Shown here: positions 28,262 through 37,201 of the stretch, one piece after another
Numbering within the stretch: position 1 is the first letter of the stretch
How the letters are laid out: every line of letters begins with the position of its first letter
NCBI GenBank assembly: GCA_963738835.1
Contig: CAVTYH010000006.1
Span: 682,001-746,000, forward strand
From: CAVTYH01 sp963738835
GTDB taxonomy: Bacteria > Planctomycetota > Planctomycetia > Pirellulales > JADZDJ01
Direction: 5' to 3'
DNA: 64,000 nt
Notes under the pieces: model-generated
Seen by the model: only the letters and a program-made list of their open reading frames with translations
What the model was told of the DNA's origin: nothing
The model's database searches: none
Made by a program: the position numbers and the translations under genes

Positions 28262-28278
28262 CCGACCGTGTCGGTCGG
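28262..28278. repeat. 17-base palindrome, copy 2
   Basis: CCGACCGTGTCGGTCGG differs from the copy at 24963-24979 only at the central base. Both lie shortly downstream of stop codons. Confidence 0.7.
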
Positions 28279-28295
28279 GAGTTGCTGATGGATAG

Positions 28296-28326
28296 CCGGC
28301 GATGGCATCGCCGGTTTTCGTGTTTT
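28296..28326 (+). terminator. Rho-independent terminator
   Basis: CCGGCGAT-GGC-ATCGCCGG is a perfect 8-bp hairpin followed by TTTTCGTGTTTTTC, suiting transcription end for the terpene-cyclase-like gene. Confidence 0.7.
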
Positions 28327-28471
28327 TCTGAGGTTATTCTGCCCGGCAAACCGCCATTGTTGGAATCTCGGCTTGCCGCTATTCTCCGCGACCCGTAAAT
28401 GCCCGATTTGTCTGGCTTGGTCCACGGATTTTTTGATCGCGCCAGCTTTCTTTCCAGACAGGAGAAACACC

Positions 28472-30662
28472 ATGCGGCATGTCTTTAACACGGTCGCGTC
28501 TTTGGCGTGCTGTCTCGCAACGTTCGCAGTCACCGTTACCGCGCACGGTCAGGTAGACCATGACATGGCGCTGATTGGTCATGACCAACGTGATCCGAAA
28601 CCGGTCGATGTGCCGCTGCTGCCATTAACGGCTCCTTCTGGCGGACCGGTGATTGTGAACCTTGGCCCGCCGCCGGTGGTGTATTCTCCGTCGGCCGATT
28701 TTGCGCGAGAGTACAAGCCACGGCCGGGTACGATTGCGTCAGCGATGTGGCCCCGATGCCAAATTCGCCGAGCTCGTTCATGATGCCCCCGCAGCCGTTT
28801 GCGACGTGCCCCGTGGGCGTGAATCAGTTCGGCGAAGAAACCTCGCATGTTCTGGCATGGCGACAACCATCGGTCGCGTGCAATGGCGGAATTGCAGGAA
28901 TGACCGCCTGCGATTGCCCGCTGCAGAACTGCGTGTTGCCGCCCCCTCCGCCTTCGTTCGCTCCTTCGGCAGCGGCGTATTCGCCGCCGATTTTCACTGC
29001 CGCTGTGCCGTCACCCATGCCACATCCCACGGCCTACACACCGGGCACAGTTGCAACGTATCCAAATCCTGTTTGCTTCCCGCCGCCACCGGCATACTGG
29101 CAGTTCAGCCAGGCAACGTGTGGTCAACCAGGATGTGCTTGCCCTTCCTGCTGCGGCCCGGCGTGCGATTGTGCGGCGACAACTGAATATCATCCTCAAG
29201 TTGTTTACCCGGCCAGCCAGTGCGGCTGGACAACAAGCGGAGGCAGTTGCGCCGATCGGCTCGATCACATCCTCGAAGCCGTCCACCATCTGGAAGCCGC
29301 CGGCCTCACGGCCGATGCCGATCGTTTGCGCCACCAGTGCGATGCCGAAATGAAAACCGTGGTCGAGCGATTGAAGCAAACTGAAGCGGAGTTGGCGCGG
29401 TTGCGCCAATCGCAAACTACAAATACCACCAGTGCTTACCAGAAAGCATCGGACTGTGGTTCATCGGATTGCAAGTTGACCGACGCCAAGTCGGCCGCGC
29501 AAAAACAAGTGACAGTTCACGTGCAATTGATGGAAATCAATTTAACAAAATGCCGAATGCTCGGTTTTGATTTCGCGAAGACCAACGGCGATGGATGTGT
29601 TCCTTCCGAGTTTGTAAAGATGCTCAATGCGCCCCTCGCCGTGGCAGCCGCTATTCCAGGAGACTTTGCTCGTTTTGGCACGGTTGACGGCAATAGTGCA
29701 TTGCCGAGTTTGCTTCAATCGCTGCGGAAAGAAGGCGTGGTCAAAGTACTCTCTGATCCGAGCATCTGCACCGTCAGCGGCCGGCCGGCGTCTTTCAGTT
29801 GTGGTAGTGAGGTTCCCTTCCCTTGGGCAAATGTCAGTGAAAACAAACCCGTCGAGTACCGCTTGGTTGGAACGAAGATCGATTGTGTTCCAATCATTCG
29901 CGACGACGGCAAAGTACGATTGGAAATTCGGACCCGCTGGAGTCAGCTCGATCCGACGCGTTCTATTACTGTTGCGCATCGGACAGTTCCCGGCCTTAAG
30001 GTGCGCGAATTCGACACCGGTGCCGAAATGAATGCTGGACAAGCATTGGTGATATGCGGCCCGGTTGAGAAGCGCGTGCAGACAGAACACACCGTTCAAG
30101 TGCCTCCGATTTTGAATCGACTGCCAAGCTGTATCGTCGAATCGGCATGGTTCGATGACCTTGCGGCAGCGATTAGTCAGAGAGCGGAATTCGCTCGACA
30201 AGAAGAAATCGAATTCTTGGCAGTCGTCACCCCGGAAATTCTCGAACCGCAAGACTGCCCTGTGAAGAACTTCTCGGACGACAAGCCGGCCAGTGCCGGC
30301 GCGTGGATTGAGTCGGCCATGAATCAGGCCAAGTCAAACTGCATTCAACCTGCCTGCTGCGACGAGGGGCCAGCGTGCAAGTGTGCTCCAGCCTGCTGTG
30401 CAGCCGAAAAAAGCTGTGCTCAAACGCAATGTTTGACGGAAGCGAAGAGCATCTTCGCCTCCCCGGCGACTTGGGAGCCATTTGGCTCGCAGACAATTTA
30501 CGTCGATCCGGCGACTTTCAGTGCGCCTGCGACTCACGCCGCCGCTCTCGTTCGATTTCGACTTCCAATTGCCCTGCCCATCGCCCGGGTTCGCGCCGGC
30601 CACTACGGCGCCGGTGCGCATCACGCGGCCAGTCGTTACGCCCATTGAGGTGGAACGATAGA
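28472..30662 (+). CDS. Secretin-like envelope protein, two frame breaks
   Basis: Starts at ATG 28472 behind ACAGGAG with a signal peptide (VFNTVASLACCLATFAVTVT). A Pro/Cys-rich region follows (about 150 residues, including CGQPGCACPSCCGPACDCAA), then a short coiled coil. A secretin domain of the type II/III secretion family begins VTVHVQLMEINLTKCRMLGF and continues VVKVLSDPSICTVSGRPASF, then LVGTKIDCVPIIRDDGKVRL, and ends VVTPEILEPQ. A shift near 28725 joins the leader to SDVAPMPNSPSS. A second shift near 30530 would replace a basic tail by PPLSFDFDFQLPCPSPGFAP and end at 30662. A pore role is suggested by family; no secretion operon is present. Confidence 0.7.
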
Positions 30663-30743
30663 AACCGTTTCACAATCCACACCTTGACCGTGGTGCTAGC
30701 TAAGGATTTCACTGTCGTGAAGGCCTTGGGAGCACTTGTCATG

Positions 30744-31201
30744 GATGGGCACAAGCGTGATTCACATCGAGAACCGTTCTGGCGCAGAGCTTTAGCGCAG
30801 CGGATTGACCGTCCATGAGTTTTGCGTTCCAGAAGGCTTGGTGGCGACAACGTTCCAACATTGGCGGAAGGAGATTGTTCTGCCACGCTGGGAAGATCTA
30901 GTCCGCTATTGCGAGAACGGAGCGCTGTCGATCGACAATAATCTGAGTGAGAGGAGCCGTACGCCCCGTCGCCATCGGTCGCAAGAATTACCTGTTTCTG
31001 GGAAGCAACAACGGCGGCCAAGCGGCAGCGATTCTCTACAGCATCATGGCTAGCGCCAAGGCGAATCAAGTCGAGCCATTTGCCTACGTGTACGATTTAC
31101 TCGTCCAGTTGTCACGCCACACGCTACCCACTGCCACAACCCTACTTCCCGACGCTTGGCTGGCGGCACATCCTGAAGCTCGACAGTGCTGGTCGAGGTA
31201 G
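30744..31201 (+). pseudogene. IS66 transposase remnants (OrfA piece fused to TnpC end)
   Basis: About 30744-30884 resembles the IS66 accessory protein (SGLTVHEFCVPEGLVATTFQ, then HWRKEI). It runs straight into the C-terminal end of the IS66 DDE transposase (DLVRYCENGALSIDNNLSER, then RPVAIGRKNYLFLGSNNGGQ and AAAILYSIMASAKANQVEPF), with a one-base break after LSER near 30955. The middle of the element is deleted. No inverted ends were found. It lies between the secretin-like gene and the ECF sigma gene. Confidence 0.8.
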
Positions 31202-31472
31202 GCGTGCGACCGGATTCTGCGACGCCAAGAAGGTAATTCTTGACGGGTACTCGGTGTTTTGTTTGAAGGCAAGAGTTTAGAGACTCCGTTGCTCGAAGAC
31301 TTGTTGCCAATTAGAGTTCCGGTGACGAGCGTTGCTAAAGGATAAGGAACTATGTTTGAGCCGAATTCCACCCGTCGGCATCTTAGGCGCCCCAGACGCT
31401 TGGAATGAGGCGGCTGTTCCGGCAGCGTGCTACAATCTGGGGGCCTTGCTCTTATCTTTGACGGCCACGCCC

Positions 31473-32024
31473 ATGAGCGACCTCACTCAGATTCTGTCGC
31501 GGATTGAAGCTGGTGACCCCGCCGCCACCGAGGAGCTACTGCCACTGGTCTACGAGGAGTTGCGGCGACTGGCCGCACGTCGGCTCGCCGAGGAACAGCC
31601 TGGCCAAACTCTCCAAGCGACGGCTCTGGTGCATGAGGCCTACGTTCGGCTGGTCGGCAGTCAGAACAACCAGCAGTGGAACAGCCGGGGTCATTTCTTC
31701 GCCGCCGCAGCCGAAGCCATTCGCCGCATTCTCGTCGAACAAGCGCACCGCAAAAACCGAGTGCGGCATGGTGGTGAATTGCGACGCATCGATTTTGATA
31801 GCGAACTCCAAATCTCCGACGAGGCCGACGAGAACCTGCTAGCCTTAGACGAAGCGCTCCAGCGGCTAGCGATCAAGGATCAGCAGGCCGCGGAGGTGGT
31901 GAAAATGCGTTATTTCGCGGGGCTGACGATCGAAGAAACGGCCTCGGCGCTGGGAACCTCTGTCCGAACCGTCAATCGGCATTGGGCTTATGCCCGCGCC
32001 TGGCTTTTTCGTCAATTGCGCTGA
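31473..32024 (+). CDS. ECF sigma factor (planctomycete Sigma70_ECF type)
   Basis: 183 residues from ATG 31473. Region 2 is LVYEELRRLAARRLAEEQPG with QTLQATALVHEAYVRLVGS. Region 4 is DQQAAEVVKMRYFAGLTIEE followed by TASALGTSVRTVNRHWAYAR. This matches the PF07638 group, which in planctomycetes is usually followed by a Ser/Thr kinase, as here 100 bases downstream on the same strand. The kinase may control the sigma factor by phosphorylation; that partnership is inferred from order. The earlier ORF start at 31332 has no ribosome site and adds unlikely sequence. Confidence 0.92.
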   Translation: MSDLTQILSRIEAGDPAATEELLPLVYEELRRLAARRLAEEQPGQTLQATALVHEAYVRLVGSQNNQQWNSRGHFFAAAAEAIRRILVEQAHRKNRVRHGGELRRIDFDSELQISDEADENLLALDEALQRLAIKDQQAAEVVKMRYFAGLTIEETASALGTSVRTVNRHWAYARAWLFRQLR

Positions 32025-32057
32025 GCAAGCAAATTTGTAGTTATTTTGTAGTTATTT

Positions 32058-32095
32058 GGCACATCTTGTCGCCCAACGTCGCACTGTCTTATGGC
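32058..32095 (+). promoter_or_regulatory. Shared upstream element, copy at kinase gene
   Basis: GGCACATCTTGTCGCCCAAC continues GTCGCACTGTCTTATGGC. It is about 80 percent identical, with one gap, to 36337-36375 upstream of a PEP-CTERM gene. It lies 31 bases before the kinase start and could be a common promoter, perhaps ECF-dependent. Confidence 0.4.
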
Positions 32096-32125
32096 AGCGC
32101 ACGAATGGGCCGGGGATGATTCACC

Positions 32126-34250
32126 ATGCCGACCGAAGCCGACAACGTTCGAGCCATTTTCGACCGCGCCTTGGAAATCAGCGCGGAGGCTGAGCGCGCG
32201 GCCTACCTCGATCAAGCGTGTGCCGATTTCCCTGAGATCCGCCAGGAAGTCGAGGCCCTCCTCAAAGCACACTCCGAAGCCGGTAGCTTTCTCCAATCCC
32301 CCGCCCACGGCCTGACAGCGACCGAGCATCCGTCAGCGCCCAGCGACTTCATCGGCACCCAAATCGGCCCCTACAAGCTCTTGCAGCAAATTGGCGAAGG
32401 GGGCATGGGCATGGTCTACATGGCCCAGCAAGAGCGCCCCGTCCACGCGCACGGTGGCCCTCAAGATCATCAAGCCGGGCATGGACTCCACCCAAGTCAT
32501 CGCCCGCTTTGAAGCCGAGCGCCAGGCCCTGGCCCTCATGGACCACCCCAACATCGCCAAGGTGCTGGATGCGGGAACAACAGATTCAGGCCGCCCCTAC
32601 TTCGTCATGGAGCTCGTCAAAGGCATCCCGATCATCCAGTACGCCGACGAGCATCGTCTCACCCCGCGCCAGCGCCTGGAGCTCTTCATCCCCGTCTGCC
32701 AGGCCGTCCAGCACGCCCATCAAAAAGGCATCATCCACCGCGACCTCAAGCCCACTAACGTCCTGGTGGCCGACTACGACGATCGCCCCGTCCCCAAGGT
32801 CATCGATTTTGGAGTCGCCAAGGCCATCGGCCAGCACCTGACCGAGAAGACGATGTTCACCGAGTTTGGCCAGGTCGTGGGCACGATCGAATACATGAGC
32901 CCCGAGCAAGCCAAGCTCAACCAGCTCGACATCGACACTCGCACCGACATTTATTCATTAGGGGTATTACTGTACGAGCTCTTGTCCGGCGAAACGCCTT
33001 TCGACAAGCAGCGACTCCGCTCCGCTGCCTTCGACGAAATGCTGCGCATCATTCGCGAAGAGGAACCTCCCAAACCAAGCACGCGGCTGAGTTCCAGCCA
33101 ATCGCTGCCGTCGATTGCGGCGCAGCGGCAACTGGAGCCAAAAAAGCTCACCACGCTCGTCGCCGGCGATTTGGACTGGATCGTGATGAAGGCGCTGGAG
33201 AAGGACCGCAACCGCCGATACGAGACGGCGAACGGCTTCGCACGGGACGTCCAGCGATACCTCGCCGATGAGCCGGTGGAGGCGTGCCCGCCGTCGGTGG
33301 GGTATCGGCTGCGCAAGTTCACTCGGCGGAACAAGACGGCGCTGGCCGTCGCCGGTTTGATCTTGTTCTTCATCGCTGTGTTGGGCGGCGGGGGCGGTTG
33401 GGTTCTTCGCGATCGGGAAGTGCGCGAGAAGGCGGCGGCCAAGGAGCGGCTGGATCGGCAGAACCGGTTGACGACCCAGGTCGAGCTGATCCTGGACGAC
33501 GTGGACCGGCTGGAGCGGGCGCAGAAGTGGCCGGAGGCGCAGGCGGCGGCCGAGCGGGCGGAGACGGCCCTGGAGGGCGGAGAGCCCGACGAAGCCGTCC
33601 GGCAGCGCGTCCGCGCGGCGCGGCGCGAGCTGGCGTTCGTCGCCCGAGTGGAGCGCATTCGGCAGGAACGTGTCAGCATTTCCGTCGACGGGAATTGGAA
33701 CGATGTCGGGGCAGTTCGCGAATATGCGCTGGCGTTTCGCGACTTCGGGATGGACGTGGAGGTACTGCCGACGGACGAGGCGGTGGCGCGGCTGCGGGGG
33801 AAGGCCGCGCTGGCGGCACCCGTCGCCGCGGCCCTGGACGATTGGGTGCAGGCCCGGCGAGCCCTGGGCGAAGACAAACCGAGTTGGGAGTCTTTGGTCG
33901 CGCTCGCCCGCGCCATAGACCCCGACCCGTTGCGGGACCGGCTACGCGCCTTATGGGGCCAGCCTGTCACGCCGGAGCGGCAGGCCGAGCTGCAGCAGCT
34001 CGCCGAGTCGATCGACGTCAAGGCCCAGAGCCCGGCGACCCTTAACGTCCTGGCCGCAACCCTTAATCGGGTGCAACTCGCGGACGCCTACCTCCGGCTC
34101 TTGCAGGACGGCCAGTACGCCTACCCGGCCGACATCTGGCTGAACATGCGTCTTGCAATGGCACTTGCTGACCGGGGTGATCAGGCGGCGCGATCCGGTA
34201 TAATTCCGTTGCCGTGTCGCTTCGCCCGGACTCCGCCCATGCCCACTTGA
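32126..34250 (+). CDS. Ser/Thr kinase with TPR tail, kinase and membrane part
   Basis: N-terminal two thirds of one large gene that continues at 34214-36097. It starts MPTEADNVRAIFDRALEISA, the usual planctomycete leader. The Gly loop GEGGMGMVYMAQQ is separated from VALKIIKPGMDS by a one-base insertion near 32450. The kinase core then reads HRDLKPTNVLV, KVIDFGVAKAI and YMSPEQAKLNQLDIDTRTD, and is complete. One transmembrane helix (ALAVAGLILFFIAVLGGGGG) is followed by a coiled coil and the start of a TPR-type region. A second frame break near 34205 leads into the TPR part. The gene follows the ECF sigma gene and is probably co-transcribed with it. Confidence 0.85.
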
Positions 34251-36097
34251 ACCTCGGCACGGCTCTCAGTAACCAGAACCAGAATAAGCTGGCCGAGGCC
34301 GTCGCCGAGTACCGCAAGGCCATCGCGCTCGACCCGAAACTCGCCCTGGCCCATGTGAACCTGGGCAGCGCCCTGCAAAGACAGGGAAAGCAGGACGAGG
34401 CCACCGCGAACTTCCGCAAGGGCGTCGAACTCGATCCGAAATCCCCGAGCGCTTACCGCTACCTCTCCAACGCCCTGGCGATAAGCAATAAGCCCGACGA
34501 GGCCGCCGATGTATTGCGGGAAGCCGCCCGTTTACCGCAGGACAGCTTCCCTCATTACACTCTCGGCAAAATTCTTCAGAGACAGGGCAAGCTGGACGAG
34601 GCCATCGCCGAATACCGCCAGGCCATCGAAGTCGAACCGAAATCGCCCGTTGCCCACCTCCTCCTCGGCGCTGCCCTCCGCGATCTTAAGCACGATGACG
34701 AGGGAGCGATCGCCGAGTTCCGCCAGGCCATCTCCGAATACCGTGAGGCCATCGAAGTCAAACCGAAATCGCCCGTTGCCCACCTCCTCCTCGGCGCTGC
34801 CCTCCGCGATCATATGCACGATTACGAGGCGCAATCACCGAGTTCCGCCGGGCAATCGAACTCGAACCTAAAAATGCCTGGGCCCACTACAACCTCGGCG
34901 TTGCCCTGGAAAACCAGGGGAAGCTGGACGCGGCCATCGCTTGCTACGAGCAGGCCATCGCTCTGCAACCTGAGATTTGGGGTACGCAGCTTGCCCTCGT
35001 CAACATTCTGAAAACCAAAGGCGACTTTGCCGCCGCCAAACAAGTGCTCCTGAAGGGCCAGCCGTACCATCTGGCCGCCCTCAAGGCCGAACCCACCAAC
35101 CCGAGCTATCGCCAGGGGTATCGCAGTAATCTGACCGAGCTGATCGAGGTCCACGCGCGGTTGCTGGAGCGCGAAGACGCCGTCCGCACTGCCGAAACCT
35201 ATCGGGACCAGGGTTGGGACGTGCCGACGGATGCCTACAACGCCTCACGCTTGCTAAGCCGGTGCATTCCCATTGTGGCCAAACACGACAAGCTGGACGA
35301 CCAGCAGCGCAAGGAAGCGGTGCAGTTCTATGGCGACGCCGCGATGAAGCTGCTCCGCGAAGCGGTGGAAAAGGGCTACAGAGACGGGGCGCACATGATG
35401 GAAGATGCCGATCTTGATCCCCTGCGCGAGCGGGAGGACTTCCAAAAGCTCGTCGAGGAACTAAACCCGCCAGGGCCGGCCCGCGCCCGTTACTATATCC
35501 GCCTGAGCCAATGGGACAAGGCGGCCGCCGAATATGCAAAGCTTGACCTCATGGCGCAGCCTCTGAACGACGACGCCTTCGCCTACGCCTGTTTGTTCCT
35601 GATTCGGGGAGATAGCGACGGCTACGTCCGCTTCTGCCAGAGCATGATCCCGCGCGTGACGCAGTTGGAAGGTCCCGAGCCCTATGTCCTGGCGCGTACC
35701 TGCGCGATCGCGCGGCAGAGCCCGGTCGATCCCGCTCGGGTCGTCGAGTGGGCGCACCAGGTCATCGCGCAGTCAAAACGCCTGGGACTTCCATGTCCTG
35801 GGACTGGCGCAGTATCGCGCCGGTCAATTCGACCAAGCGCTGCAAAGTTTCACCAAGGCCAACGTCGAGGCGTGGACATACCGGGACCTCAATTGGTTCG
35901 GGATGGCGCTGGTGCACCACCGGCTGGGTCATCCTGACGAGGCCCGGCAATGTTTGGACAAGGGCATCCAATGGCTGGCGCGAGAAGGCCCGCCGGGACC
36001 TGATCAGCCGGCAAAGCTCCTGCCCCAGGATTGGTTGGAGGCCCAACTCTTGCGCCATGAGGCCGAAGAGCTGTTGGCAACACAGCGTAGTCCCTGA
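34214..36097 (+). CDS. TPR-rich C-terminal part of the Ser/Thr kinase
   Basis: Continuation of the kinase gene in new frames. At least seven TPR units are readable, for example AEAVAEYRKAIALDPKLALA, DEAIAEYRQAIEVEPKSPVA and DAAIACYEQAIALQPEIWGT. Then comes the conserved planctomycete C-terminal region (LREAVEKGYRDGAHMMEDAD, then LDPLREREDFQKLVEELN) and the end FHVLGLAQYRAGQFDQALQS to LLATQRSP. Frame changes near 34830 and 35785 split it. Two near-identical TPR units (34620-34690 and 34740-34810) are a recent internal duplication. If the breaks are real, the kinase has lost its protein-binding tail; if they are assembly errors, the protein is about 1,320 residues. Confidence 0.8.
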
Positions 36098-36336
36098 AAA
36101 CCGCTTTCACGCGGAAAATAGATCAGCCAGGACCGCCTAGCGATTGCTCAATCGCGGTTCTCAATGTGCAGGTCGTTACGATCGCCAGTCCGCAGCAATC
36201 GCCGAATTCGATTGATGAGCCTCTCTACTGGTCCGGCGTCTCTTTCAATGCAGCCTTCTAACGGTGCGTCGGTTCGGCTCGTTCGCGCTACCGCCGCCAC
36301 CATCGGAGCCATCTGAAAAAGAATTTCGGATTCCCT

Positions 36337-36375
36337 GGCACAATTTGCCAGCCAACGTCGCCACTATCTTATGGC
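36337..36375 (+). promoter_or_regulatory. Shared upstream element, copy at PEP-CTERM gene
   Basis: GGCACAATTTGCCAGCCAAC continues GTCGCCACTATCTTATGGC and matches the element upstream of the kinase gene (32058-32095). The interval 36098-36336 between them shows nothing else recognisable. Confidence 0.4.
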
Positions 36376-36411
36376 CCGACTTGGGCCGGGCTTCCTGCGA
36401 CGCAAATCCAG

Positions 36412-36446
36412 GCGGCTTAGCTTTCAAAAAGAAGGAGATTGCCATG
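36412..36446 (+). promoter_or_regulatory. Conserved 5' leader with ribosome site, copy 1
   Basis: Thirty-five bases ending in the start codon, including CTTTCAAAAAGAAGGAGATT, are identical to 39558-39592 ahead of another PEP-CTERM gene. AAGGAG is the ribosome site, seven bases from ATG. Confidence 0.8.
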
Positions 36447-37130
36447 AATCGGACATCGTTCATTTGCGTCGTATTTGCCGTGTTCTTTCTCGGCGCTATT
36501 GCAGCCGAGGCGGCGCCCATCCGTTACTCGGTCGATTGGACTGCCGGGCAATTCGCCTTCGCAGATGAGTCGGGACTCGGGGGCGCACACATCCACTTAG
36601 AGGCGCTCGTGGATCCAGCAACGACCACCCCTACGGTTTCTGCCGACGACACCTTTTGGCCATCTCAAGAGTCAATAACCATAACCGGATCAGCACATGC
36701 CGATGGTACGTACTTTGCAAATCCCGGCTGGCACTTCCTCAATGATGTTTCTGGATACAGCTCCGGCGACTTGCACATCGATTCGCCGGCGGACCTAGTG
36801 CTTCAGTCGCCATTCGAAGTTGATATTGGGGGATATTTTATGTACTGCCCCTACCAACTAGTTTTTGCTCTACCGGCCTCGTTCAATACGCCGGCTCCCG
36901 ATGGGACCATATTCCCCTATCCATTTGAGAATTCCGACCTGCTCGTCCAATCGCCGGCCGAAATGGGGTACGATTTTTATTCATTTGACGGCGGAGATTT
37001 GTACTCGTGGGACCGCAGCTCTGTCTATTCCGCTCGTGCCGAGATTGTTCCCGAGCCCGCCGCTTGGATCCTGGCACTCTCGGGGTTCGCCGGACTGTGC
37101 TTTCTGGCCCAACGACGAAGCCGGCCATGA
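36444..37130 (+). CDS. PEP-CTERM sorted secreted protein
   Basis: 228 residues. Signal peptide MNRTSFICVVFAVFFLGAIA (cut after AEAAP), a beta-rich body without a recognised domain, and a C-terminal PEP-CTERM signal: VPEPAAWILALSGFAGLCFL followed by AQRRSRP. This is the sorting tag cut by an exosortase and joined to the cell surface. No exosortase gene is in the window. Start fixed by the AAGGAG ribosome site in the leader shared with the gene at 39590. Confidence 0.85.
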   Translation: MNRTSFICVVFAVFFLGAIAAEAAPIRYSVDWTAGQFAFADESGLGGAHIHLEALVDPATTTPTVSADDTFWPSQESITITGSAHADGTYFANPGWHFLNDVSGYSSGDLHIDSPADLVLQSPFEVDIGGYFMYCPYQLVFALPASFNTPAPDGTIFPYPFENSDLLVQSPAEMGYDFYSFDGGDLYSWDRSSVYSARAEIVPEPAAWILALSGFAGLCFLAQRRSRP

Positions 37131-37201
37131 GCGGCAGTTTGCCGCACGGAGCGATGGCATATTCATTTTATTGAAGGCCAACTCTCGAAAGGAGAATTAT
37201 T

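Noticed and set aside
36865..37201. N-terminal extension of the TIGR03118 gene overlapping the PEP-CTERM gene
   Set aside because: It overlaps a supported gene in another frame; the leader typical of surface proteins and a ribosome site are at 37202.
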